NCBI GenBank assembly: GCA_004296145.1
Contig: SEBM01000004.1
Coordinates: forward strand, 1-27,619
DNA length: 27,619 bases
DNA from: Flavobacterium sp.
Lineage (GTDB): Bacteria > Bacteroidota > Bacteroidia > Flavobacteriales > Flavobacteriaceae
Direction: 5' to 3'
Below are positions 1 to 9,292 of the stretch, piece by piece. Both the position numbers and the translations under genes were made by a program. The notes below the pieces were generated by a model. It ran no database searches and was not told the DNA's origin. It worked only from the letters and a program-made list of their open reading frames with translations. How positions within the stretch are numbered: the first letter of the stretch is position 1; each line of letters starts with the position of its first letter.

Positions 1-1859
1 CTCAATGATCAGCTTTCTAGGTTCATTAGTCCATACACCGCTACTATTTGCAGCCCTCACCATAAATGTATATTTGCCAGGAGCCAGCTTGGTATAGAAA
101 ACCCGTCTGTTCCCTTTTATGAGCGTGTAATCCTTATCTAACCCCTCCAGTTTGTAGGCATATTCCCCACTTTCAGAATCCGTATAAACTAGGGCTGCAA
201 AATCTATACTGAAGGTTGATTGGTCATAATCCAGCATTATATGATCCGTGTAGGCGATGGATTTTTTTAGGGGCGATCCTTTCTTACCAATCATCAGCTC
301 CTGATTGAATACCTGGAATCCGGTGATATATACTTCAGGCACCACCCTATTTTTGATAAAACGGTCTGGATTAAAGCCGATCATGCCATTTACACTTCCG
401 AAATACATTACCCCTGCATCGTCCTTGAAAGAAGAATTGTAGTTGAACTGGTCACTTAACAAACCCTGGGATTTTGTATAAGTCTTAACCTTTGCATTCT
501 TTGGATTGAATGACGTAAGCCCTCTGGATGTGCTAATCCACAGATTATGCGCATTGTCTTCCTCAATTCTATAGGTGACATTGCTGGGTAATCCATCAGA
601 CGTCGTAAACCTCGTAAAGTTTCGATCCTTTCCATTGTAACGGTTCAAACCATTCTCCGTGGTCACCCATAGATTGTCTTCATGATCAAGGAACAGCGCG
701 TTAACGAAATTGTCGCTCAAACTATTCGCAACCGCAGGATCATTTAGATAAGTCTTTACCTCCCCTGTTTTAGGATCATAGCTGACCAATCCGCTACTAA
801 TTGTCCCCGCCCAAATCATTCCTTTTTTATCTTCCAGAAAATTGCTTACATCTTTGCAATTCTCTAATTCGATATTTACCAGATTTCCGAAGCTGTCATT
901 ATAATAGGAAATTCCTTTTTTGTTGTGACCCGCCCAAATAGTTCCCGTATCGTCTTTGTACAAACAACCAATATTATTGGATGCAATTGAAGAATTTGAA
1001 TTCGGATTATAAACTAAGTTTGAAATGTTATTGTTTGTAGTATTATAAACAAAAATCCCCTGATGATCGGTTCCTATCCAGACTTTGCCGTTTGCGTCAT
1101 CTTTGATGTCAAAAATCACATCATTTTGTGAGTTAACAGACGAATTCAACGTAATTTTTTGCCAATCCGTAGTATTGTTTTTTTTGTAAAAAACAGAAGC
1201 CGTTTTAGAATAAATCCATAAGCCATTTTGTGAGTCTGCGTAAATTTTATTCTTTTGATTCTGAATGTTCTGAATGACAAAATCAGGCAATTTTGAGATT
1301 GATTCTTTCCCGTCTTTTTTGTTTATTTTCGAAATACTTCCGGATTTAAGAATCCTGAAAATGGTATTGCCGTTATCTCCCAAAAAGACATTCGAAGCTT
1401 CGGTTATTTTTTCTTTGGAAGTAAAAGTTTTTAATGTCTTTTTATGTAAATTTTGAAGTTCTGATCGACTTTAATCCCTAATTCTTTCAATAAATTCGGA
1501 ATATCACTTCTAAAATTATCCTTATTTCGCTGATAGACAATATAACTGAATTCAGTACCAATCCAGATATTTCCTAAACCGTCTTCCTGCAAACCTCGGA
1601 TATCGTCATTGATAATCGAAGAGGGTTTGTCTGATTTGGTTGAATAAACTTTAAACCCATAACCGTCATAACGGTTTAAACCTGATTCTGTACCAATCCA
1701 CAGAAAACCGTAATTGTCTTTGAGAATGCTTTTTACGGTGCTGTTTGAGAGTCCGTCGTTTGTTCTTAAATGATGAAATGTATACGATTGTCCCGAAGCC
1801 TCAAAATAGGAGAGAAGCGACAGAAAAATGACATATAAAAATCGGTTGAAGGGTTTCAT
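1..1859 (-). pseudogene. Two-component propeller sensor/regulator (HTCS-like), 5' part, frameshifted and cut by window edge
   Basis: The gene starts at the ATG at 1859 with a signal peptide (MKPFNRFLYVIFLSLLSYFEASGQ), followed by Reg_prop-type propeller repeats such as DNYGFLWIGTESGLNRYDGY. This frame stops at 1431. From about 1478 down to base 1 the neighbouring frame is open and carries on the same propeller (GKVWIGTDHQGIFVYN, NLWVTTENGLNRYNGK, NLWISTSRGLTSFNPKN), then a Y_Y_Y-like domain (EYAYKLEGLDKDYT, APGKYTFMVRAANSSGVW). One extra T in the T5 run at 1439-1443 would join the frames as FKIYIKKTLKTFTSKEK. It is therefore one gene with a single-base deletion or a sequencing error. The kinase or other output domain lies beyond the left edge, so HTCS, plain histidine kinase or LuxR-type output cannot be told apart. 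Such periplasmic sensors commonly control glycan-use genes, which fits the GH31 gene just upstream. Confidence 0.85.
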
Positions 1860-1918
1860 TTAAGATTAAAACTTTTGGAAGCACAAGATACTATATTTTG
1901 ACAAGTTTGCATTGTTAA

Positions 1919-2061
1919 TATGATTCATTCCTACGGAATTCCAAATCATGTTTTTAAAACCAACGGATTAAAATCCGTTGCTACAATATAATTCATTCCT
2001 ACGGAATTTTAGGAAGAGCCATCGGTTCGACAAATATTGTAGGGCCGGATTTTAATCTGGT
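1919..2061. repeat. Palindromic intergenic repeat island (REP/BIME-like)
   Basis: The 391-base gap between the propeller gene and the GH31 gene holds no gene but is full of repeats. A direct repeat with the core ATTCATTCCTACGGAATT occurs at about 1922 and 1990. A block CGGATTAAAATCCG followed by CTACAATAT (about 1963-1989) recurs inverted as ATATTGTAG followed by CCGGATTTTAATC (2034-2060), with three mismatched bases in the middle. A further half-copy (GGTTTTAATCCGG) lies at about 2121. No transposase is present. Similar palindromic intergenic elements are, as I recall, common in Flavobacterium genomes. Confidence 0.7.
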
Positions 2062-2145
2062 TAAAAAAATAAATAAAAAACCAATTACATATCAACGGGT
2101 TTAAAATGGAAAATATAAACGGTTTTAATCCGGTCAAAAAATATA

Positions 2146-2229
2146 TTGCCACGAATTGCACAAATTTTCTCTAATTTATTACTATCATTTAGAATAATAA
2201 TTTGGGAAAATTTGTGCAATTCGTGGCAA
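2146..2229. repeat. Perfect 24-base inverted repeat, possible terminator of the GH31 gene
   Basis: Bases 2146-2169 (beginning TTGCCACGAATTGCAC) are exactly reverse-complementary to 2206-2229, with a 36-base AT-rich spacer that can pair partly. The element lies 21 bases beyond the GH31 stop codon. On the minus strand it is followed by a T-rich stretch, so it could end GH31 transcription. Its sequence resembles a repeat I recall as frequent in Flavobacterium intergenic regions. Confidence 0.75.
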
Positions 2230-2250
2230 CAAAAAAAGCTTTTTTAAATC

Positions 2251-5106
2251 TTATTTCAACTTCACAATCTGCTGATGTCCGTCATAAGTAATTTCTTTTC
2301 CTTCAGCATCATAAGTAAATGCTTTAGGTTTGTCTTTACTTACTGTGACAATTACAAATTTTCGGTTTTTGATCATTCCGTCAAATTTGCCTTTTTGGTC
2401 TCCAATTGTTAATGTTCCTGCAGCTTCATTATAATCGAAAGCGATGTTTGTGAAACTTCCTTTTTCGTAGTTATAATTCTCATTTTCATCTTCGTACAAC
2501 GTAAACTTACCATCTTGTCCTGTATAAACATACAATACAATTTTGTCTGCAGGTTTCTCAGTTGTGTACTGAATTTCCGGACCAACCGGAATAATAGCGC
2601 CTTCGCGAATGAATAACGGAATATGCTCATAAGGGGCGTCAACATTTACCTGCTGACCGCCAGTGATGTAACGTCCTGTGTAGAAATCAAACCAGTTTGT
2701 TCCTTCCGGGAAATATACATTTCGGTTGCGCGCTTCGTATTTATAAACAGGACAAACCATAAACGAAGGTCCGAACATAAACTGATCGCTTACATTTTGT
2801 ACTTTTTTATCTTTTGCAAAGTCCATAAACAAAGGTCTCATAATCGTATAATCATCAAAATACGTCATTCCGGCCATCGTGTAGATGTATGGCATCAATC
2901 TGTAACGCAAATTTGTGTAATACAAAATTGATTTGTAAGCAGGATGCGTGTCCGGCGCTATGTTCCAAGGCTCGCGGTATGGAAATTGTCCGTGCGCTCT
3001 GTATAACGGAGCAAAAGCACCAAACTGAAACCAACGTGTGTTCAATTCTCTCCATTCTTTATAATCAGCATTTTCCTGGCCGTTTTTGTCGTATTGCTGC
3101 TGCCCGCCAACGTATCGGTCTTCTACACAGAAACCTCCAATATCCATTGTCCAATACGGAATCCCGCTTACCGCGAAATTAAGTCCGGCAGAAATCTGCG
3201 CCTTCATATCTTCCCAACGTGTTGCAATATCACCACTCCACGTTGCTGTAGAATAACGCTGTAAACCTGCAAATCCGGAACGTGTCAATAGAAACACTCT
3301 TTTGTTTGGCTCGACACTTCTTTGTCCGTCATAGATTGCTTCTGCATTCATTAAGGCATAAGTGTTGAAGAATTCTGTTGAAGAACCCAATGCTGTTGGC
3401 CCGCATAAAGCTTTACGATAATCCATATCGGTACAATCCAGTACGTTTGGTTCGCTGGCGTCCATCCACCAGGCATCGATTTTTAGTGGATATAAGTTGT
3501 CATAAATCTGTTTCCAGAATAATTTTCTAGCTCCGCCAGAATACGCATCATAAAAAGAACCTACATAACCAGGACCAACCCAGTCACGAACGTTATCTTT
3601 TATTGCTTGCTGGTACATCCAGCCTTTTTGGTCAAATTCTTTAAAATGTTCGGTTGTTTTGTAAAATTTAGGCCAAACCGAAATCATCATTTTAGCATTC
3701 AAAGCATGAATATCATCTACCATTCCCTGCGGATTTGGGAAACGTTTTTTATCAAATTCATGGCTTCCCCAGGAATCTTCTTCCCAGTAATTCCAGTCCA
3801 GAACGATATTGTCAATTGGGAATTTACGTTTTCTGAATTCCTTCAAATTGCCCACAATTTCGTCTTGTGTTTTATATCTTTCACGGCTTTGCCAGTATCC
3901 CATTGCCCATTTTGGCATAATTTGGGATTTCCCCGTAAGGGTACGATACCCTTTAATTACTTCATCTGTAGAATTTCCGTGCACGAAGTAATAATCGATT
4001 TTCTGCGTCATTTCGCTCCACCAAACCTGATTGTTTTTTTCTTCATTTGGCTGAGGCGTTAGCACACGTAAACCGCAATAAGAAGTTCCTCCGTCAGGTT
4101 TCCATTCAATTCTTAATGGTACACGTTTTCCGGCTTCCAACGGAAGTGAAAATTTAAAACTATTCGGATTCCACGCCGTTCTCCAACGCTCCGGAACTAC
4201 TAATTCATTGTTCAGATATACTTTTACATAACCTGCGTAATACAACGTAAATTTATAAGTTCCGTTTTCAGGTGCTTCGATTTCCCCTTCGTACGTAACA
4301 TTAGCATTTTTTAAAGGGAAATTTTGCGGTAGTTTTTTAATGCTTTTAATGTCTTCAAAGAAAATAGATTCTTCTTTTCTTTCGATATTCTGAACATCTT
4401 TTACATTAGAAATATAAGTTCCGGTCAAAGCGCCCGGATTTCCTTTTTTATCATATAATTTAAAAACCGAATTCAATTGCGCGTATGGACGACTTTCTCC
4501 AAAACGGCTCAAAGAATAGCTGTCCCACAAAACACCGTAGTTTTTATTTGAAACGATAAAAGGCACAGAAACTTTGGTATTGTACTGAAACAATTCTTCG
4601 TTTTTACCTTTATAATTAAATTCATCCGCCTGATGTTGTCCCAAACCGTGAAAAGCTTCATCGGCTGGAGAATCAAAAATCTGACGAACGGTGTAACCTT
4701 TGGTTCCTTCAACTTCAATTGGCGTAAAATTTCTTGTTTTTTCAGCCAGAATCGTTTTTCCGTCTTTGTCTTTAAAGTTGATTCCTCCATTAGTTTTAGA
4801 AACCATCACTTTTAATTTTGATGTTACAACCGCAATAGAATCGGCGATATTGGTTTCCACTTTATACGGAACTTTCGTTTTTCCGGCAACGATAATCAGC
4901 GATGAATCTTTTTTAAATTCAGCATCCGGAGTTGCAGAAACGTGAATCAGTTCATCCTGTAAAACCTGAATTCGTACTTTCTGAACATCAGTTTTACTGT
5001 TCTGTTTTACGCTTACAATAATGCCGTCATCAATGCTCTGATATTGTTTTACAGAACAGGATGCCAACAAGGTTGCAGCAAATAAGTAATGTATCTTTTT
5101 GTGCAT
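2251..5106 (-). CDS. GH31 alpha-xylosidase-like glycoside hydrolase, lipoprotein with PA14 domain
   Basis: The protein of about 951 residues is predicted to release alpha-linked sugars, most likely xylose from xyloglucan oligosaccharides. The ATG at 5106 is preferred over the in-frame TTG two codons upstream because it leads straight into a lipoprotein signal (FAATLLASC), which predicts an outer-membrane-anchored enzyme. A GH31 N-terminal domain comes first, then a PA14-like insert at about residues 263-353 (APENGTYKFTLYYAGYVKVYLN), then the catalytic barrel. The nucleophile is D549 in WWMDASEPN and the acid/base is D626 in WSGDIATRW. The DASEP form of the nucleophile motif resembles alpha-xylosidases with PA14 inserts more than classic alpha-glucosidases (WxDMNE). 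The proximal C-terminal beta domain and a short tail follow. Substrate is inferred from family; alpha-glucosidase or transglycosylase activity is possible. Confidence 0.92.
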   Translation of the reverse strand: MHKKIHYLFAATLLASCSVKQYQSIDDGIIVSVKQNSKTDVQKVRIQVLQDELIHVSATPDAEFKKDSSLIIVAGKTKVPYKVETNIADSIAVVTSKLKVMVSKTNGGINFKDKDGKTILAEKTRNFTPIEVEGTKGYTVRQIFDSPADEAFHGLGQHQADEFNYKGKNEELFQYNTKVSVPFIVSNKNYGVLWDSYSLSRFGESRPYAQLNSVFKLYDKKGNPGALTGTYISNVKDVQNIERKEESIFFEDIKSIKKLPQNFPLKNANVTYEGEIEAPENGTYKFTLYYAGYVKVYLNNELVVPERWRTAWNPNSFKFSLPLEAGKRVPLRIEWKPDGGTSYCGLRVLTPQPNEEKNNQVWWSEMTQKIDYYFVHGNSTDEVIKGYRTLTGKSQIMPKWAMGYWQSRERYKTQDEIVGNLKEFRKRKFPIDNIVLDWNYWEEDSWGSHEFDKKRFPNPQGMVDDIHALNAKMMISVWPKFYKTTEHFKEFDQKGWMYQQAIKDNVRDWVGPGYVGSFYDAYSGGARKLFWKQIYDNLYPLKIDAWWMDASEPNVLDCTDMDYRKALCGPTALGSSTEFFNTYALMNAEAIYDGQRSVEPNKRVFLLTRSGFAGLQRYSTATWSGDIATRWEDMKAQISAGLNFAVSGIPYWTMDIGGFCVEDRYVGGQQQYDKNGQENADYKEWRELNTRWFQFGAFAPLYRAHGQFPYREPWNIAPDTHPAYKSILYYTNLRYRLMPYIYTMAGMTYFDDYTIMRPLFMDFAKDKKVQNVSDQFMFGPSFMVCPVYKYEARNRNVYFPEGTNWFDFYTGRYITGGQQVNVDAPYEHIPLFIREGAIIPVGPEIQYTTEKPADKIVLYVYTGQDGKFTLYEDENENYNYEKGSFTNIAFDYNEAAGTLTIGDQKGKFDGMIKNRKFVIVTVSKDKPKAFTYDAEGKEITYDGHQQIVKLK

Positions 5107-5263
5107 GGTCAAATAGTTAGTTTAAGTAAAGATTAAGATAGCAAATTTCAATATAAAAACGGTATTTGAGGTACGTGTATGTTTTGAAGAAGGTATCATA
5201 ATGTATTATTTTGAAGTTTCAAGCCAGTAAATACGGTATTTTGCCAGAAATAACGGTAAACAA

Positions 5264-5302
5264 AAAAAGCCTTCTTAAATCATGAGATTCAGAAGGCTTT
5301 TT
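5264..5302 (-). terminator. Rho-independent terminator of the LRR operon
   Basis: Arms AAAAAGCCTTCT (5264-5275) and AGAAGGCTTTTT (5291-5302) pair perfectly across a 15-base loop. On the minus strand the stem is followed by a T run. It lies 36 bases past the LRR-protein stop codon and closes the kinase/regulator/LRR operon. Confidence 0.88.
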
Positions 5303-5338
5303 AAAATGAATAAAGTATGTCCTAAATTTATTCTGGCA

Positions 5339-8300
5339 TTATTTTTTAACTACTTTTTCTACTTTGACACCAGCTTCGGTTGTGATTCTGATGAAATAAA
5401 GACCATTTGCTTTATGCGAAAGATCAAGTTGAGCGGTATTATTATCTTCTATTTTTGTCTGAAGAATTCTTCCCTGAACATCAAATAATTCAATTTGTCT
5501 TATCGAAGTACTGCAATTGATGTTTACATTTCCGTTTGTCGGATTCGGATACAAACCAACGCTTTTATCAATTTCATGATCTTTAACTCCCAATGATTTG
5601 AAAATAGTTTCTGCTTTTTCGGTTTCAATTGGTGCATTATAATCAAAATAGATTTCGGCTTCTTTATCAACATGGTCGCCCGTTACAAGATCAGATGCTG
5701 TTTTAATTTTGAATAAAACATTTCCGTGACCGCCAACCGGTGGATCTTTGGCTACTTTAAGATTAATTTTAGCAAAAGTAAATTCGGCTACATTTCCATG
5801 AATTGTAGTTTGTGACGGATGCGAACTATCAATCAATTGCAATGAATTGATATCATATTTAGTTTGATCGATTGCTATTTTTACAACTACATTTTCAGCT
5901 TCTGCAGTTCCGGTATTTTCAAAATTCACTATATAATGTAAATAATCACCAATTGTACTCGGAGAAACGCTTTGACCTTCAAGACAAATGATATTATTCG
6001 GATCAAATGAACCAATAATTACCTGATTGTAATTAAAAACATTATCAGCAGGATTAAAATCTCCCGCAATCGGATTTACAGTTGCTGTAAAATTCAGAAT
6101 ATCTCCCAAATTTGCCGGCGGAACCTGCACAGGCGTATTTACATTTAAACCTACATAAAAACTTTTACTTGCAAAAGGAAGTAAGTTTGTGTAATTCCAA
6201 CCCAAAACTCCCGGAGTTTGTACAGCCGGCGCCAGAGTTGCAATGCCATAATGTAGAAGATCTTTGTTGTATGTGAATTCTAAATTTCCGCTAACAGCTT
6301 GATTTCCTTTGTTTTTGATTGTAATCTGATACCATGCCATGAATCCCGGTTTTGCAGGTGCAATTGGTGCAATCACAATTTCGACATCGCTTTGAGATCC
6401 TGCGGCAGTGATACAAAAATCCTGTGTCGCAACGTTATTATTTTTATCTGCAAAAGATAATAATGCATTTACCGGAGAAATCGTAAATAACGTTGGATTT
6501 TCAAGATGTGGCGTGATATTAAAATTACCGGAATCGGTGAAATAAGTATATTTTCCGTTTGTGTTGGTAAAAGTTTCACTTTGTATCGTTCCGTCATTGA
6601 TACCAACTTTTACATTTGGTTGTTTTGCATCAGTTGCATCACATCCGTCATTAGTAAGATCAAAAGAAATTGTTCCGGTAATTGTATTGTAATTTCCGCC
6701 CGGAGTAAAAGTACAATAGGAGTTAACAACTGTCGATGATAAACCTAAATTGCCCAAATATGTTTTTGTAGTTTCAATATCGGCTTCATCCTGACAAACA
6801 AACTTAAGAGCCGTATTTCCTGAAGAGAAAAACAAGCTTTCGTTTTTTCCGTTTTTGGCAAAAACAGTTTCCAGAGTTGGAATATCACTAGCTGATAATG
6901 ACTGAAAATTAGTTAAATTAGAAATATCGATACTTTGCAATTTTGTATTGCTTAGATTTAAAATTTCAACATTTTGAGAATCTGAAAAATCTAATGTTGT
7001 TACTGGTGTATTTGTGCAAAACAAATTGGTTAATCCGGAACAACCTGTCAGATCAATTGAAGTAAGATTGCTATACCCAAAATTTAATTGCGTTAAATTG
7101 GCAAGTCCTGCAAGATTCAATGTGGTAATTGGCGCTCTTTGAGGATCAGTTCCAGAGAATGAAAGACTTGTAAGTGCAGTACATCCCTGTACATTTAAAG
7201 AAGCTAATAAACTGCTTGTATTGACAATTTGATTTAAAGAAGAGCAATTAGAAAAATCTGCATTGGCAATAGTAGTACTTAAAATGGTCACATTTGTTAA
7301 CGCGCTACAACCTGCAAGATTTAAAACTGTAGTTGGATTATTGTCGATATCCAGCGTTTTTAAATGTGTATTTCCTGAAAGGTTTAACGAAGGAATCTGG
7401 TTTGTACCTAAAGCAACCGTTTCTAAATTGATACAACCAGTCAAATTTAAGTTCGAAATCAGGTTATTATTTGCTGTAAGTTCAGTAAGATTTGGCGAAT
7501 TGCTCAAATCTAAAGCTGTAAGTTTATTGTTGTAAAGCTCGACTTTGGTTAAAGAAGTACAGCCCGTAAGATTCACAAGTGGCAACTCATTATTATTTAC
7601 ATTAAACTGTGTCAATGAACTACAACCCGAAAGATTTAAGGAAGTCAGTTTATTATCGGGCATATCAAGTCTTTTTAGACTCGAACAATTAGAAAAATCA
7701 GCACTTGTAATTTCGTGATTCTGAGTAAAAGTCGCACCCGAAATATCCAGTAAGGTACAACCTGCAGCATCTATAGTGGCCAAATTTGGGTTATTGTCGA
7801 TACTCATGCTCGTTAGTTTACTCAAACCAGAAACATCGATACTTGTAATTTGATTATTTGTTGCATTAAAAAATTCTAAATTTGGACAACCTGTAAAATC
7901 AACAGCAGTAATTTGATTATCTGCCAGATATACTTGTTTTAAAGCATTTAGGTTACTAAAATTTACAGTTGAAAAGACAGTATTTTCCTGAGCAACCACA
8001 ATATTTAAATTCGGACAATTAGAAATATTTAAGGTGGTCAGTAACGGACTTTGCTGAATTGTAATATTTGTTACGGCATTAAAACCGGAAAGTGTTGCTG
8101 AAACCAAAGTCGGACTTTTACAAAAAAAGTATGTCAGATTTGGCATTCCGCTTAGATTAATGTTTGTTGCGTTAATTTCCCTGAAACCTAATTCTTTCAG
8201 GTTTGTAAAACCTTCAATTCCTTGAATATTAGTAACCTGTGGGGCATTGGCGCCTTCGATCCAGAGTTTGTCTACCAAAGCCGCTTCTGAAGCGTCAATC

Positions 8301-8476
8301 TGATTATCAAAGTTGGTATCAATTCTGGTTACGGCAACACCGTTTAGAGATGCCGTAAAGTTGTTGGCGCCACCATTTACCAGCATCGCTTTAAATGTCG
8401 GATCGGTAAAAGTGAGTGTCTGCGCATTTACCATTCCGGTAAAAAGCAACACTAATAAGAGTAATTTTTTTCTCAT
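5339..8476 (-). CDS. Secreted leucine-rich-repeat protein with type IX secretion (Por) C-terminal sorting domain
   Basis: The ATG at 8476 is chosen because it opens directly into a signal peptide (MRKKLLLLVLLFTGMVNAQ). Longer in-frame starts would run into the upstream regulator gene. The protein has about 1045 residues. Residues ~75-540 are about twenty irregular leucine-rich repeats of the form LNLSGCSSL / LTxLxLxNN with many NxS/T residues. At ~595-690 there is a carboxypeptidase-regulatory or SdrD-B-like fold (TGTISFDLTNDGCDATDAK). At ~695-960 are DUF11- and DUF7619-like Ig modules (FDPNNIICLEGQ, EIYFDYNAPIETEKAETIF). The final ~75 residues are a type A sorting domain (GLYPNPTNGNVNI, ANGLYFIRI, VEKVVKK). 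It should cross the outer membrane by type IX secretion and remain at the surface or be released. The ligand is unknown; roles in adhesion or binding are inferred. It is the last gene of an operon with the kinase and regulator. Confidence 0.92.
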   Translation of the reverse strand: MRKKLLLLVLLFTGMVNAQTLTFTDPTFKAMLVNGGANNFTASLNGVAVTRIDTNFDNQIDASEAALVDKLWIEGANAPQVTNIQGIEGFTNLKELGFREINATNINLSGMPNLTYFFCKSPTLVSATLSGFNAVTNITIQQSPLLTTLNISNCPNLNIVVAQENTVFSTVNFSNLNALKQVYLADNQITAVDFTGCPNLEFFNATNNQITSIDVSGLSKLTSMSIDNNPNLATIDAAGCTLLDISGATFTQNHEITSADFSNCSSLKRLDMPDNKLTSLNLSGCSSLTQFNVNNNELPLVNLTGCTSLTKVELYNNKLTALDLSNSPNLTELTANNNLISNLNLTGCINLETVALGTNQIPSLNLSGNTHLKTLDIDNNPTTVLNLAGCSALTNVTILSTTIANADFSNCSSLNQIVNTSSLLASLNVQGCTALTSLSFSGTDPQRAPITTLNLAGLANLTQLNFGYSNLTSIDLTGCSGLTNLFCTNTPVTTLDFSDSQNVEILNLSNTKLQSIDISNLTNFQSLSASDIPTLETVFAKNGKNESLFFSSGNTALKFVCQDEADIETTKTYLGNLGLSSTVVNSYCTFTPGGNYNTITGTISFDLTNDGCDATDAKQPNVKVGINDGTIQSETFTNTNGKYTYFTDSGNFNITPHLENPTLFTISPVNALLSFADKNNNVATQDFCITAAGSQSDVEIVIAPIAPAKPGFMAWYQITIKNKGNQAVSGNLEFTYNKDLLHYGIATLAPAVQTPGVLGWNYTNLLPFASKSFYVGLNVNTPVQVPPANLGDILNFTATVNPIAGDFNPADNVFNYNQVIIGSFDPNNIICLEGQSVSPSTIGDYLHYIVNFENTGTAEAENVVVKIAIDQTKYDINSLQLIDSSHPSQTTIHGNVAEFTFAKINLKVAKDPPVGGHGNVLFKIKTASDLVTGDHVDKEAEIYFDYNAPIETEKAETIFKSLGVKDHEIDKSVGLYPNPTNGNVNINCSTSIRQIELFDVQGRILQTKIEDNNTAQLDLSHKANGLYFIRITTEAGVKVEKVVKK

Positions 8477-8522
8477 AATAAACTGGTTTTGAGTATTCGT
8501 TAGAAATTCTGGGGATGTTTTT

Positions 8523-9281
8523 TTAAAGTGAATTAATGAGTTCCTGTAATTTTTCTTTTTTGCTCTGCGCAATCGGGATATTGGCATTATCGGCCATAAT
8601 TACATAACCGCCATCGGTTTTAATGTACGATTTCAGATAAGACAAATTGATTAAATGGGATTGATGAATTCGTTCAAAACCATGTTCTGCTAATAATTCT
8701 TCGTATTCTTTCAGTGTTTTAGAAATCAGTACCGGTTTATGATTTTTGATAAAAAACTGAGTGTAATTAATTTTGGCTTCACAGCGAATGATATCCGAAA
8801 CTTCAAATAAATGAATTCCGTCGCTGGTTGATAAGGCGATTCTTTTAAAATTATCTACTTTCTTTCGGATATTCTCCAATAATAAATCGATATTTTCAAA
8901 AGAGTTGTTTTTCCCGACCGCTTCTTTTATTTTGGCCATTGTAAGTTGCAGTTCTTCGGGATCAACAGGTTTTAAAATAAAATCCAGTGCACTGAATTTA
9001 AACGCTTTTAAGGCATATTGTTCGTGTGCAGTAATAAAAACAACATGCGCTTTTATTTTTCCGTTTACAGACAAACGTTCCAGGATATCAAAACCGGTTC
9101 CGTCGGTCAGATGTATGTCAAGAAAAATTACCTGCGGGTGTAATTTCTCTATGGCAACAATTCCTGTTTTGACGCTTTCGGCTTCGCCAACAATCAGAAT
9201 GTCGTTTGTATAACGTTCTAAAAGTGCTTTTAAGCCCGTTCGCAAATGCTTGTCATCGTCTATTAATACTGCTGTTATCAT
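8523..9281 (-). CDS. LytTR-family response regulator
   Basis: This is a 252-residue DNA-binding response regulator. Residues 1-~120 form a receiver domain with acidic pocket residues (LIDDD), the phospho-acceptor D55 (VIFLDIHL), and a conserved lysine in LKPVDPEEL. Residues ~145-250 form a LytTR domain (ISTSDGIHLFEV-like start, IIRCEAKINYTQFF, FERIHQSHLINLSYLKSY). It starts 11 bases after the stop of the TPR histidine kinase, its presumed phosphodonor, and ends 46 bases before the LRR protein gene, an obvious candidate target or co-expressed output. The pairing of LytS-type kinase and LytTR regulator is standard in Bacteroidota. Confidence 0.95.
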   Translation of the reverse strand: MITAVLIDDDKHLRTGLKALLERYTNDILIVGEAESVKTGIVAIEKLHPQVIFLDIHLTDGTGFDILERLSVNGKIKAHVVFITAHEQYALKAFKFSALDFILKPVDPEELQLTMAKIKEAVGKNNSFENIDLLLENIRKKVDNFKRIALSTSDGIHLFEVSDIIRCEAKINYTQFFIKNHKPVLISKTLKEYEELLAEHGFERIHQSHLINLSYLKSYIKTDGGYVIMADNANIPIAQSKKEKLQELINSL

Positions 9282-9292
9282 TTATTTTGGTA

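Noticed and set aside
1431..1490. Programmed -1 ribosomal frameshift in the propeller gene
   Set aside because: No X XXY YYZ slippery heptamer is in phase and propeller regulators are not known to use one; a homopolymer indel is simpler.
2623..4945. Several open frames opposite or out of phase with the GH31 gene
   Set aside because: They overlap a complete, motif-rich GH31 coding region and encode no recognisable protein.
8477..8587. N-terminal extension of the LRR protein
   Set aside because: It overlaps the 3' end of the response regulator gene and precedes the signal peptide; the ATG at 8476 is the natural start.
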